This document shows, piece by piece, positions 25,285-34,211 of a stretch of DNA of 64,000 bases (positions are counted from its first letter, which is position 1; each line of letters begins with the position of its first letter). The translations under genes were made by a program, and so were the position numbers. Source of the stretch: CBDIDH01 sp965277595 (GTDB taxonomy: Bacteria > Planctomycetota > Planctomycetia > Isosphaerales > Isosphaeraceae); contig CBDIDH010000002.1 in the NCBI GenBank assembly GCA_965277595.1, positions 3,224,001 through 3,288,000 on the forward strand. Reading direction: 5' to 3'. The notes beneath the pieces were generated by a model. The model had not been told where the DNA came from and did no database searches. It was given only the letters and a program-made list of their open reading frames with translations.

Positions 25285-26013
25285 TTAGAACGCGACGGGA
25301 GCGGCGGGGCCGGATTCGGACTCGTCCTCGGTGCCGGAACCGGCGAAGGCTTTGCGGGCGCGTTCGCCCGTGGCGTACGATTCGAGGCAGAGCTTGATCT
25401 TCGAGACGAGCGAGAGGGCACTTTCCTCGGCTTTGGGATACTCGAAAATCAGGGCAACCTCATAAGGGGCGTTCTTGACGACGTTCATGTAAAGCTGAAC
25501 AACCTTGCCGTTGCCCTCGAACTTGAGATGCTTGTAAACGTTGTCCTTCTCCTTGACCTCCTTCGCCCTGGCGAGGTCAAGCTCGACGCCGTAAACTGCG
25601 TTGAGCATGGCGACGACGTCGGTTCCCAGGCGACCTGGCGGCGGCATCACAGGTTCGGGCTTGGCGCCCGGCTTGGGCTTCGCGGTGCTCTTGGGACGTT
25701 TCACCCGGGCGAGGACGTGCATCGTCTGCTTGTCTTTTTCCAAGAAGCTCTCGGTCAGGTCGTACTGGTTGGGTTCAATCGTGGTCAACAAGAATTCCTT
25801 GGATGGTTCAAGCTTCTTGGGGGGCCGGACGTAGATCAGGAGCGTCTCAAACTTGCCTTTCGAGGCGGGCATGAGGTTGTCATTAAGCCGTTTCTCGTAC
25901 TTCATCCGCTCCAGGGTCTTGTAAAGCCGGATGTCGTAACTCTTGGCGCAGCCGAGGACGAGGAGCAAGACCGTGGCGGCGGCCGTGGCCAGAATCGCGG
26001 GAACCCGTTTCAT
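25285..26013 (-). CDS. Lipoprotein of unknown function (242 residues)
   Basis: ATG 26013 with GAGGTG upstream. The start MKRVPAILATAAATVLLLVL-GC is a lipoprotein signal with the lipidated Cys about residue 22. The mature part is basic in its middle (Lys/Pro-rich linker KPKPGAKPEPV) with a globular C-terminal half. An upstream in-frame extension to 26139 was rejected because it precedes the signal peptide. No family recognised. Convergent with the PVC dehydrogenase gene. Confidence 0.7.
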   Translation of the reverse strand: MKRVPAILATAAATVLLLVLGCAKSYDIRLYKTLERMKYEKRLNDNLMPASKGKFETLLIYVRPPKKLEPSKEFLLTTIEPNQYDLTESFLEKDKQTMHVLARVKRPKSTAKPKPGAKPEPVMPPPGRLGTDVVAMLNAVYGVELDLARAKEVKEKDNVYKHLKFEGNGKVVQLYMNVVKNAPYEVALIFEYPKAEESALSLVSKIKLCLESYATGERARKAFAGSGTEDESESGPAAPVAF

Positions 26014-26180
26014 GTCGCACCTCGTGGAGATCGTCCGCGAAAGGCCGTGCCAGACCTGGCCGAAACTGTGGTCGACAATTCGGCGGTCCAGTCCTTGGGA
26101 CGTTTCCACGATTCTAAGCGAGTTGGCTGGCATTCGCAAACAGGGGCGGAAGGCAGGCAGGGGTTTCTCATTGTCTCAGG

Positions 26181-26321
26181 AAGGGCAAAGGGCAAAGGGC
26201 AAAGGGAAAAGGGCAGAAGGGCAAAGGGCAAAGGGAAAAGGGCAGAAGGGCAAAGGGCAAAGGGCAAAGGGCAAAGGGAAAAGGGAAAAGGGCAGAAGGG
26301 CAAAGGGCAAAGGGCAAAGGC
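26181..26321. repeat. Purine heptamer tandem array (about 20 units)
   Basis: About twenty 7-bp units, mostly GGGCAAA with GGGAAAA and GGGCAGA variants, give a 141-bp stretch that is purine-rich on the plus strand. It lies between the divergent lipoprotein and P-II genes and could affect the promoters of both or form triplex or slipped structures. Unlike the arrays at 13,845 and 34,212, it has no pyrimidine counter-arm. Confidence 0.9.
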
Positions 26322-26389
26322 GGGATAAGAGACGCGGGAACGTGGTCGGCTGAGTCAAATTGTTGGAACTGGAAAGGGGATTTCCAAGG

Positions 26390-26713
26390 GTGGTTCAGAT
26401 CGTGGCGATGGTCAAGCCGTTTCGGGCGCAGGCGGTTCTGGCCGCGCTGGAGTCGGTGGAGGTTCTCGGCGGAACAGTCCGCGAGGTAATGGGTTACGGC
26501 CGGCAAAAGAACAGGCTGCACCGATATCTGGGAAGCGAGTACAACGCCTCGTTTTTGCCCAAGGTGGAGATCACCGTTTTTGTGAATGACGAGGACGTTC
26601 CGGCCGTGGTCAAGGCGATCGTCTCGCAGGCGAGGACCGGCCGGATCGGCGATGGCAAGATCCTGGTCCTGCCATGCTATCCCGAATCGGTGCGCTGGGG
26701 GGATGAGGGTTGA
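26390..26713 (+). CDS. P-II family signal protein
   Basis: The 107-residue product starting at GTG 26390 (VVQIVAMVKPFRAQAVLAAL) follows the GlnB pattern: VREVMGYGRQKNRLHRYLGS, the T-loop ending in EYNASFLPKVEI with the Tyr that corresponds to the uridylylated Tyr51, and the signature ARTGRIGDGKILVLP. P-II proteins sense 2-oxoglutarate and adenylate nucleotides and regulate nitrogen or carbon metabolism. No amtB or glnA lies nearby, so the target is unknown. GGAAAGGGG upstream supports the GTG; a TTG at 26360 is less likely. Confidence 0.88.
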   Translation: MVQIVAMVKPFRAQAVLAALESVEVLGGTVREVMGYGRQKNRLHRYLGSEYNASFLPKVEITVFVNDEDVPAVVKAIVSQARTGRIGDGKILVLPCYPESVRWGDEG

Positions 26714-26754
26714 CCAGGAGAAAGGGCCGCACCCTCGGGCCAAATCTTTGAGCA

Positions 26755-27555
26755 TCAATGCGGAGTGTTGATCCAGAAGACGCGTCGGAAACGGATGTCG
26801 CGGGGGTCTTCCTCAAGGTCGATCAGGATCGTGGCGGGCGTCGTCGCCGGGTTCTCGGCGCGAAGCATGGCGTAGCGGTCGCAGTACTGGAACCAGCGAA
26901 CGAGCGGCAGGCCGTCCACCCAGGCGACAACCATCTTGCCGTCAAGCCCCGCCGGTTCTTCCTCGTCTCGGGCGAAGGCGACATAGGCGCCGTCGGCGAC
27001 GATCGGCGACATGGCTGTGCCTTCCATCCGAATGCACCGGCAATCGCGCTCGGCGTCGAGCCACTCGCCCCGTGCGGCGACGTATCGCGGGCCAGAGTTG
27101 CGCGTGATCGGCCCACCGGCGGAGTCGTCAACGGCGAGAAAAACGACCTCGGAGGCGTCGTCGGTGGAATCGAGCAACAAGGACGGGACGGTTGCCGCCG
27201 CGGTTTTGCTTTCTTCCAGCATGTGAAGGGCGGTTCGAAGCAGCGAGCCGACCGAGACGCCAGGGCCAACGACGGTTTCGCGACGTTCGGCCGAGTCGGA
27301 TCGGAACTTCTGCCCCTTGCCGTGGAGCAGCCAGATCGGTTCCACCGAGGTCAACTCGATGACCTTGAGGATCACCTCGGCGGGAACCGTGACCCCCGAC
27401 TCATAATTATACCAGGTGCGTACCGGGAGGCCGAGCTGACGCGCCAGCTCCGGGCCGCCGCGATCGCCATATAACTCGGACCGTAGCGAAGTTAAGCGTT
27501 CCGCCAGGGAATACTTCGCACGGACCGACTCGGGAAGCGTCTTGCGTCGAGCCAT
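26755..27555 (-). CDS. XRE/S24-type repressor with altered catalytic residues
   Basis: The 266-residue protein has an N-terminal helix-turn-helix (GPELARQLGLPVRTWYNYESG, here split: ELARQLGLPVRTW-YNYE) about residues 33-55 and a C-terminal LexA/S24-like fold. At the two catalytic places the expected Ser (M-x-G-x-S-M-x-P) is Ala (MEGTAMSPIVADG), and the expected Lys of the LVKRL-type strand is Arg (LPLVRWF). It therefore should bind DNA and dimerise but not cleave itself. Targets are unknown. It is not in either mobile element. A 326-bp upstream gap holds a strong hairpin (27,745-27,776). Confidence 0.8.
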   Translation of the reverse strand: MARRKTLPESVRAKYSLAERLTSLRSELYGDRGGPELARQLGLPVRTWYNYESGVTVPAEVILKVIELTSVEPIWLLHGKGQKFRSDSAERRETVVGPGVSVGSLLRTALHMLEESKTAAATVPSLLLDSTDDASEVVFLAVDDSAGGPITRNSGPRYVAARGEWLDAERDCRCIRMEGTAMSPIVADGAYVAFARDEEEPAGLDGKMVVAWVDGLPLVRWFQYCDRYAMLRAENPATTPATILIDLEEDPRDIRFRRVFWINTPH

Positions 27556-27744
27556 TGGTTGTCGTCCTCTACAGCGTCCACGCCCATCGGGTCGCGATGG
27601 CCGTTGCCTCGTCGTTTCGGGGAACTTGCCGGGGTGCGATAGCTATTTAAAGCAGTTATTCCCGGAAAATCAATCACCAAGTCGCCCAAGTTGACAGAGG
27701 ACGACAGGATTGTGTCGAGAGCCCCACCGGCGTTTCTTGGCGTC

Positions 27745-27776
27745 AACATCGCGTTGCGCGCGGACAACGCGATGTT
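27745..27776. terminator. Perfect 12-bp stem hairpin
   Basis: AACATCGCGTTG at 27,745-27,756 and CAACGCGATGTT at 27,765-27,776 enclose an 8-nt loop. It lies about 106 bp downstream of the FHA gene stop and 190 bp upstream of the repressor start, on the same strand. It may terminate the FHA transcript or serve as an operator. No T-run is present. Nothing else is evident in 27,556-27,881. Confidence 0.5.
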
Positions 27777-27881
27777 CCCAGGATTTTTCACCCCGCGCCA
27801 GGACAAAAGCGGCCATTCGAGGCGTGATTGGCCAGGGTCGTCGCGGAGACGGAGTCGAAGGTCGAGGTGAGTGCGTGTGGG

Positions 27882-28478
27882 TTACTCCTCGTCATCGAGC
27901 TTGATGTCGAGGAGGAAGTCGGCGATGGCCTCGTCGGCCATATCGGGCGCGGCGGTGACGGGTTCAGGTTCCGGCTCGGGCGAGGAGGCCCTGGATTTCT
28001 TGGCGTCAAGCGGGGCCGAGTCCGATTTCGCGGAGGAGGCGGCGGTTGCGGACGTGTCGGGTTCATCGTCGAAATCAATTTCAAACTCGACGTCGTCGGT
28101 GTCGGGCACGGGAACAGCGTGAACAACCGCGGTATCGGCGGCCGACGGGGCGGCCTCGGCCGCGGCCTTGACCGGCGGAGTCTGACCGACCTTAGCCACG
28201 CGGAGCGTGACCTGACCGATCATCAACTCATCGCCGGGTTCAAGAACCTGTTGACCTTGGATTTTCTTGCCGTTGACAAAAGTGCCGTTGGAGCTGTTCA
28301 GATCCTTGACGAGAAGCATTCCCTTCTTTTCAAAGAGTTCGCAATGACGCCGGCTGACCTGCGAAGACTTGATCCGGATCTGGCATTCATCCTGGCGGCC
28401 GACGGTAGTCACGCCATCGGCGAGTTTGAGGGCTTCCGAGGTGCTCCGACCCCTGACCACGAGGAGTTCAAAGTCCAT
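27882..28478 (-). CDS. FHA-domain protein with acidic tail
   Basis: ATG 28478 was chosen because the FHA fold starts at once (MDFELLVVRG); an upstream extension is non-conserved in style. Residues 1-95 are a forkhead-associated domain with the phosphothreonine-binding residues GRQDEC, SRRHCELF and NSSNGTFVNG. The remaining 100 residues are Ala/Pro/Glu/Asp-rich and disordered, ending in a short helix (ADEAIADFLLDIKLDDEE). FHA domains bind phosphothreonine peptides, so a serine/threonine kinase pathway is implied, but no kinase is adjacent. Confidence 0.85.
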   Translation of the reverse strand: MDFELLVVRGRSTSEALKLADGVTTVGRQDECQIRIKSSQVSRRHCELFEKKGMLLVKDLNSSNGTFVNGKKIQGQQVLEPGDELMIGQVTLRVAKVGQTPPVKAAAEAAPSAADTAVVHAVPVPDTDDVEFEIDFDDEPDTSATAASSAKSDSAPLDAKKSRASSPEPEPEPVTAAPDMADEAIADFLLDIKLDDEE

Positions 28479-29150
28479 GAGCGAGATACCTGTCCGAGAG
28501 GGTCCGGCACGCGAAGAATGAGAGACGTGGGTCGAATTCACCCTAACCTATCGCACGTTTCGGGTCGACGCAACCAATTTTCAAAGGGACTTCCGCGCGC
28601 TCAACGCCCTTGGAGACGATTTGAGATCAACCCGACGACGACTCTGATGCTTGTCGGTTTCATTAAGGCGGCGTCGGGATAAAGTCGCCTTCTCGAAAGT
28701 GACGCCAGGCGGCCACCAATTGCGAGCCTTCGTGGCACGAAAATCATCGAGGCCACGCGGTGACGCCTCCCGAATCCTGGACAGGTATCAAAGGTTCGGG
28801 TGTCTCAACGACTATGGGGACGCGGCGGAAATCCAAGGCGGGAATCAGGGCCGTGGGAGTTGTTTGATGTCATGATCGCCGTTTCGAGGCAAGGAGGTAA
28901 TGTGCCGCGAGCACGAGCGAGGCTCGAACCGCCTGGGCTTTTCGAAAACGACCTCCCCTAATCCTCCCTAACCTGAGCCGCAACCGCGACTCTGATCGCC
29001 CGGCCGAACCGACGCGGATTTCCGAGGCGCGGGTTTGGTTGCGCTTTGTCGCGTTGCGAAGCATGAAGTGATGGCATCGTCGCCTGAGCGTTCTCCAAGC
29101 CCGATCAAGTTGATAGGTCACAGGCCGTGGCGTGGCTCTGGGCGATTGCG
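28479..29150. other. Gene-poor interval
   Basis: No frame in these 670 bp has a good start, ribosome site and coding composition; open frames of 74-83 codons on both strands look like chance. The first part probably holds the FHA gene promoter. Confidence 0.5.
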
Positions 29151-29282
29151 ATTAGGGTTGTTGCGGAATAGCCGTAAGATCAAAGGGCAGAAGGACATAG
29201 GACAAAATGAGGAATTCGCCCTTTGTCCTTGCGTGCTTTGACCTTACGTCAAAAAGAGCCTCTAATGCGCAAAAACCCTATT
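29151..29282. repeat. 132-bp dispersed hairpin repeat, copy 1 (MITE-like)
   Basis: Begins ATTAGGGTTGTTGCG and ends with CGCAAAAACCCTATT, near-perfect terminal inverted repeats. Inner parts are also complementary (CCGTAAG...CTTACG and CAAAGGGCAGAAGGAC paired with GTCCTTGCGTGCTTTG), so the whole unit can fold into one long hairpin. It is about 88% identical to copy 2 at 47,172-47,303 and exactly the same length. No coding capacity. Flanking bases show no clear target duplication here. 29,283-29,488 shows nothing further. Confidence 0.85.
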
Positions 29283-29488
29283 GGTGATTCCCGAGAATGA
29301 AACAGACCTCTTCGGCGAGTTGCTAGAACTAGTTTTTCCGACCAGTTCACGTCAGGATCTCAGCTTGGTTTTTCAAACTCTTACTTCAAAAACGAGGGGG
29401 CAAATAAGCCTCGGGAAAACCTGTAGGAGGTCGAACTACATAACAGAGAAGTCAGGAGGTCGGAGGCTTTTCCTTTCATCCCGGGATT

Positions 29489-32400
29489 TCATCCTCGATC
29501 GACTCCTTGACGGAACGTCTCCTGCCTTGCAATCGGCCCGAGGATGAGGTCGTCGCCAAGCTTGACAAGACGTCGATCGTCGATCAAGCGGGCGAGGGTC
29601 TCATCAACGCGAGCACGCATCTCGTCGCCGACGCGGGCGAAACCGAGAAGGCGGCAGGAGGCCGTGGGAACAGCATCGGCGGGCATGCCGAGGGCATCGC
29701 GGACGACCGTCAGGACGGCAAGATCAAGTTCTTCGGGGGCGATCAGGTCAAACCTGCGCGATGCCGGGGGCAAGGCCGAGCGGTCGCGGACCACGGGGAA
29801 ATCGAGGCCGATCGGCCAGAGAAAGTCGCCGCGAGCCGTGATCGTGGCGTCGGCGAGAGCCAGCTTAGCCGCCTCATTCAGGGTTTCGCGGAGCCTGGGA
29901 CTGAGTCGCTTGACGCCCGCCATTTCCGAGAGCCGACGCTCGGCCTCGTCGCGATGCACGGGGCCTTCAACCTGGACGATCGCGACAAGCCGCGTGGCGA
30001 TCTCGGCGGGATCGGCGTTGTTCAGGTCAAGAGGCACGCCGATCTCGGCCTGTCGATAGACGTCCGCGGCCGAAGGGCGGGTCAGGTCGGAGGCGGGATC
30101 GTCGCGAGAGACCGGGGCAACCGGGATAATCGAGGGCGGATCGGTCGGTTTCGAGTTGCCGAGCACGGCCTCGCGGAGGCGTCGGGCCGCGTTCGAAGGA
30201 TCGCGGGCCCAATCGGTGCTCCAGGCCCGTTGAATCCGCCAGCCGAGCGATTCGAGAACCTGCGTCCGAAGGCGTTCCCTGTCCCGGGCCGTCCGACCGC
30301 CAGGCGCATCGGTGATGACACCGATGACGGGACCGTCCGGCCGTTCGGGATCAACCACCGCGAGGTCGGGGGCAAGGCCCGCCGCGCCGATCTCGGTTCG
30401 AACCGTCAGGCCGAGAGACTCGGCCGAGGCGCGAATGGCGTCGGTGAAGCCGTCGCTGGTTGGTTTTGGTTCGAGGTTCGAACGCGGAAAATCAGGCTGT
30501 CCGGACTCGGCGTGGGCGAGAAATGTTTTCAAGGCGCGGACGCCGCGCGACCGGGTGCGGTTGAGGTCGATCTCGGCCGAGGAAAAATTAGTGAAGACCT
30601 CGCAGCGGACCCGGGCCCGGGTGATCAAAACGTTGAGCCTGCGCTCGCCCCCCTCGCCGTTGAGCGGACCGAAGTTCATCGCCAGTTGGCCGCCGGCCCC
30701 TCGGCCGTAACCGACGCTGATCACGATCACGTCGCGCTCGTCTCCTTGAACGTTTTCCAGGCTCTTGACGAAAAACGGCTCGGGACCTCCTGGCGTAAAG
30801 AAGGGTTCGGCCGAGGGATCGTCCGCGCGGAGGTCTTCAAGCTGGTCGAGAATCGCCCCTGCCTGCGCCGCGCTGAAGGCGACGACGCCGAGCGTGAGCC
30901 GATCGCCGGCGGGTCGCGAAAGGTTCTGGCGGGCGTGGTCGAGAACAGCCTGCGCCACGGCTTTTGCCTCGCCGGAATTGGTGCGCGAGCCGCCGCGATC
31001 GTAAACGGTGTCCGAGAGGCGGCGGAGAGTCAGGCCGGACCCGGAACGCCTGGCATCGGGGCTGGGAAAGACCGCGAGCTTGCCTGCGTAGAACTCTCGG
31101 TTCGAGACGGCGATGAGCGATTCATGGCGGCTCCGATAGTGCCAGCGGAGCATCCGTTCGGGGGCTCCCGCCGCAAGAAAGAGGCCGAGAAGGCTTTCGA
31201 CGTCGGAGGTGTCGGCGTCGTCGGGGTCGTCGTCGGTCTCGTCCTCGTTGACGCCGGTCAGTCGCTCGAAGAAGCTGGACGGGGGAAGTTGCTTGCTGTC
31301 GCCGACGACGACCGCTTGCGAGCCTCGCAAAAGTGCGCCGAGGGCCTCGACGGGGCGAACCTGACTGGCCTCGTCGAAGACGACGAGATCAAAGGTCAGG
31401 CCACCAGGCTCAAGATAGGCGGCGACGGACATCGGGCTCATCATGAAGACGGGTTTGATCGCCTGCACGGCGCGGCCGGCTTTGATGAGAAGCTGGCGGA
31501 CGGGGAGGTGTCGGGCCTTCTTCTCGAACTCGCGGAGCAGGCTTCCAAGCTGGCCGCCCCCTTCGCGTTTCGGGAGTTTCTCCCAGTGGGCAAGAGCGAC
31601 GAGCGCGCGATTCTCGGCGAGAACCTGGCGATCAAGCCTCGCGAAGTTGCGGACGGCCTGTTCGTGGCCAAGGGCGTCAAATCCGGCGAGCGCGGGGCGT
31701 TCGGAAAAGGCGCGACGGATCAAGGCGTCTTCATAATGGCGTTCGACCGCATCGGTCAGACCCATTGCCGCGCCCGGCCAGACCTCGGCCAGATCGACGA
31801 CCGCCCCAAGTCCTTCCGCCCGGCAAAGACCTGCCAGTCGATTCAGGGCCACCAAGGCGGGGAGGTCATCCGCCCGGCGTGCCCAGGTCTGGAAGAGGTC
31901 GCGCAAGTGGTCGAAGGGGCGAGAGAGCAATGGACACGATGCGTTGTGTTCATATTCGAGAAGGTTGGAAAGCGTCTCGATCGCATCGTGATGCACGGCG
32001 AGCGCGGCCTTGAGGTTGTCAACGGCATGGCGAACCGGCGTTTGCGAGGGCCGATCGGCGAGGAAGTCAAGAAGGCCCGAGGGAAGGCGATCGCTTTGAA
32101 TGTCAAGATGAAGCCGAATGGCCCAGTCGGCGAGGTCCTTGAGGGTTGTCCAGTCCGAATGTTCGCCCTTCCAGTGATCGCCAAAGAGGCGGGAGGCAAG
32201 GGGCGCAAGCTTCTGGATCGTCTCCTGGTGGCGCTGGGCGGCGAGGATGGCATCGGCCGTCGCGATGAGTTCCGGGAGGGTCTCGGGGGGCGTACCTCGA
32301 TAAAGCCCCTTGAGCGCGCGGATCGCGGCGCGATAATCGGCCGAGAGGCGTTGCCACCAATGAATGCCGTCGATGTTAGCCGTCCGTCGGGCCTCATCAA

Positions 32401-34153
32401 GCGTTTCGCGCCAGGCGTCGGGCAAGAGGGTCTCGTCAAGGCGAGCGTGCAGTGCCGTCAACGCTTCACCGGCGGCGATCAGGGAGGTGATCTCCTCGGC
32501 TTGCGCAACCCAGTCATCGGCGGAAATGTTGATGCCGTGGCTTGCTCGGCTGGTGCGTTTCATGAGCTTGAGCAGACTGGTGCAACCGTTACGGTCAACG
32601 GGCTCGGCAACGTGCAGGAGTTTCGCCAGGGCGGCCGAGGCCGATTTGAGCCGATCATTGGCTTTTGAGGCGTCTTGAACGCAGTCACGAAGCCGGTCGG
32701 TCTCGGTAGGCGGCCAGGACTGGCGTTGAGTCCCTTGAAACGGATGGTCGCGAGGCAGGCCGGTCGCGGTGAGGCTCGTTTGCAGTTCGGCCACAAGAGC
32801 GAGCCGACGCTTGCGGTCGATCGGCGTACATTCCGACGCGGCCACGAGGCCGGGCAAAGGAGGCAACGGTGTTTTTGAGGGATGACCCGGTTTCAAAATC
32901 GCGTTGATCGCCTGATAGGGGCTGACTCCGCTGCCGCCTACCTCCGCGTGGACAGCCTCCGCGTAGGCGTTCAGCCGGGTCCGGGTCTCCGCGAGCATTG
33001 CTCGATCATCGGCGTCGGCGGGGTCGCGGGGGCGGCCGAGCGTGTAGGTGCGTTCCAGTTCGTCAAGAAGAGTGCGTTTGCCGGTCCGGTGGCTGTGAAG
33101 TTCGAGGCAGGCATCGCCGATGCCCGATGCATCCAGTCGGCGTTTCACAACCTCAAGCGCGGCGAGCTTTTCGGCGACGAAGAGGACGGTTTTTCCCGAG
33201 GCGACCGCCGAGGCGATCACGTTCGTGATCGTCTGCGATTTGCCGGTTCCGGGAGGCCCTTGAATGACCAGGTCGCGGCCCCGGGCGATGTCCCAGAGAG
33301 CCAGGGCCTGCGTCGCGTCGGCGTCAAGAACGTGGCGGGTCTGTTCGGCTGGGGCGACACGGTCGAGGTCGGGTTCCGAAATTTTCGGGTCGTTGGACTC
33401 GATCGGGTAACCATCGCGAAGCAGGGCCTTGATGATCCGGTGATGCATCGGCCGGGCGCGTTCGGGCCAGACCTCGGGGTCAAGGTCGCGATAGATCAAA
33501 AACTTCCCGAACGAGAAGAAGCCGACGACGATCGCCGAGGCGTCCACCGACCAGCCTTCTTGATCCTTGACGAGCGAGGCGATGGCTTCAAAATAACGGG
33601 TCAAGTCGCCTTCGGTCGGCTCGGGAGGATCGGGGAGGATTTCGCGAATCTCCGCCCGAAGTTTTTCGAGGAGCGAGAGATTTGGCTCGATCTCGCCGCC
33701 ATTGTGGCGAAGCCGGAAGCGTTCGCGGGCGTTCGAGCGTTCGAGTTCGACCGGGACGAGCACCAGCGGTGCCCGCAAGGGTTCTGGCCCATGTCCGGGA
33801 TCGATCCAGCGGAGAAATCCCGCGGCGAGAAAGAGCGTGTTCGCCCCCTGCTCCTCGATCGACGCTCGGGCCGCGTAATGGATGGCGAGCAACCGCGTTT
33901 TTAGAAGATCGGCCGAAAGCGCGGTTTGAAGTTTTGCGTCGGCCTGGTCGATTGTCGGCGTCGCGGAATTGTCGGCGGCGAGAAAGGGCATTTTCCGCCC
34001 TTCGCGGACGAGCATTCGTATCACCTGTTCGGGCGCTTCGCCCACGACGTCCAGGCTTCGAACTCTCGGTCGATAATTTAGCAGCGGGTTGCGCAAACTC
34101 AGCGAGAGCAAGGACGTCCGATCCCTCGCCAACCGCTCGGAAAGACTATCCAA
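29489..34153 (-). CDS. DUF4011-type superfamily 1 helicase with degenerate nuclease domain and DUF3320-like end
   Basis: 1,554 residues from a TTG start. Order: an N-terminal DUF4011-like region (SLRNPLLNY onward, 1-260); helicase core with Walker A IQGPPGTGKSQTI (about 298-310), DEAS box LVVFDEASQVRPVEALGALL and GDSKQLPPSSFF; C-terminal helicase motifs NVQGDERDVIVISVGYG and LNVLITRARVRCEVF; a Vsr/restriction-endonuclease-like domain (TDAIRASAESLGL...SLGWRIQRAWSTDW); and a DUF3320-like end. This architecture is known from the Hhe-type antiphage helicases. In the nuclease domain the usual GIECDG acidic motif reads GVITDA, so one catalytic acid appears lost. A DNA-repair role is the main alternative. 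Confidence 0.85.
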   Translation of the reverse strand: MDSLSERLARDRTSLLSLSLRNPLLNYRPRVRSLDVVGEAPEQVIRMLVREGRKMPFLAADNSATPTIDQADAKLQTALSADLLKTRLLAIHYAARASIEEQGANTLFLAAGFLRWIDPGHGPEPLRAPLVLVPVELERSNARERFRLRHNGGEIEPNLSLLEKLRAEIREILPDPPEPTEGDLTRYFEAIASLVKDQEGWSVDASAIVVGFFSFGKFLIYRDLDPEVWPERARPMHHRIIKALLRDGYPIESNDPKISEPDLDRVAPAEQTRHVLDADATQALALWDIARGRDLVIQGPPGTGKSQTITNVIASAVASGKTVLFVAEKLAALEVVKRRLDASGIGDACLELHSHRTGKRTLLDELERTYTLGRPRDPADADDRAMLAETRTRLNAYAEAVHAEVGGSGVSPYQAINAILKPGHPSKTPLPPLPGLVAASECTPIDRKRRLALVAELQTSLTATGLPRDHPFQGTQRQSWPPTETDRLRDCVQDASKANDRLKSASAALAKLLHVAEPVDRNGCTSLLKLMKRTSRASHGINISADDWVAQAEEITSLIAAGEALTALHARLDETLLPDAWRETLDEARRTANIDGIHWWQRLSADYRAAIRALKGLYRGTPPETLPELIATADAILAAQRHQETIQKLAPLASRLFGDHWKGEHSDWTTLKDLADWAIRLHLDIQSDRLPSGLLDFLADRPSQTPVRHAVDNLKAALAVHHDAIETLSNLLEYEHNASCPLLSRPFDHLRDLFQTWARRADDLPALVALNRLAGLCRAEGLGAVVDLAEVWPGAAMGLTDAVERHYEDALIRRAFSERPALAGFDALGHEQAVRNFARLDRQVLAENRALVALAHWEKLPKREGGGQLGSLLREFEKKARHLPVRQLLIKAGRAVQAIKPVFMMSPMSVAAYLEPGGLTFDLVVFDEASQVRPVEALGALLRGSQAVVVGDSKQLPPSSFFERLTGVNEDETDDDPDDADTSDVESLLGLFLAAGAPERMLRWHYRSRHESLIAVSNREFYAGKLAVFPSPDARRSGSGLTLRRLSDTVYDRGGSRTNSGEAKAVAQAVLDHARQNLSRPAGDRLTLGVVAFSAAQAGAILDQLEDLRADDPSAEPFFTPGGPEPFFVKSLENVQGDERDVIVISVGYGRGAGGQLAMNFGPLNGEGGERRLNVLITRARVRCEVFTNFSSAEIDLNRTRSRGVRALKTFLAHAESGQPDFPRSNLEPKPTSDGFTDAIRASAESLGLTVRTEIGAAGLAPDLAVVDPERPDGPVIGVITDAPGGRTARDRERLRTQVLESLGWRIQRAWSTDWARDPSNAARRLREAVLGNSKPTDPPSIIPVAPVSRDDPASDLTRPSAADVYRQAEIGVPLDLNNADPAEIATRLVAIVQVEGPVHRDEAERRLSEMAGVKRLSPRLRETLNEAAKLALADATITARGDFLWPIGLDFPVVRDRSALPPASRRFDLIAPEELDLAVLTVVRDALGMPADAVPTASCRLLGFARVGDEMRARVDETLARLIDDRRLVKLGDDLILGPIARQETFRQGVDRG

Positions 34154-34211
34154 CGTGCGACCCCGATTTTCTTGTTGATCCGTCTTCAGCTTTGAACTTG
34201 AGAAGGACAGC

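Noticed and set aside
26181..26321. Possible CRISPR array
   Set aside because: The repeat is a contiguous 7-bp tandem array without spacers and no cas genes are present; it is a simple-sequence repeat.
28651..28875. 74-codon plus-strand gene in the gap after the FHA gene
   Set aside because: No ribosome site, basic low-complexity peptide, no family resemblance.
29507..32668. 1,053-codon open frame on the plus strand
   Set aside because: Antisense shadow of the DUF4011 helicase, whose motifs are intact on the minus strand.
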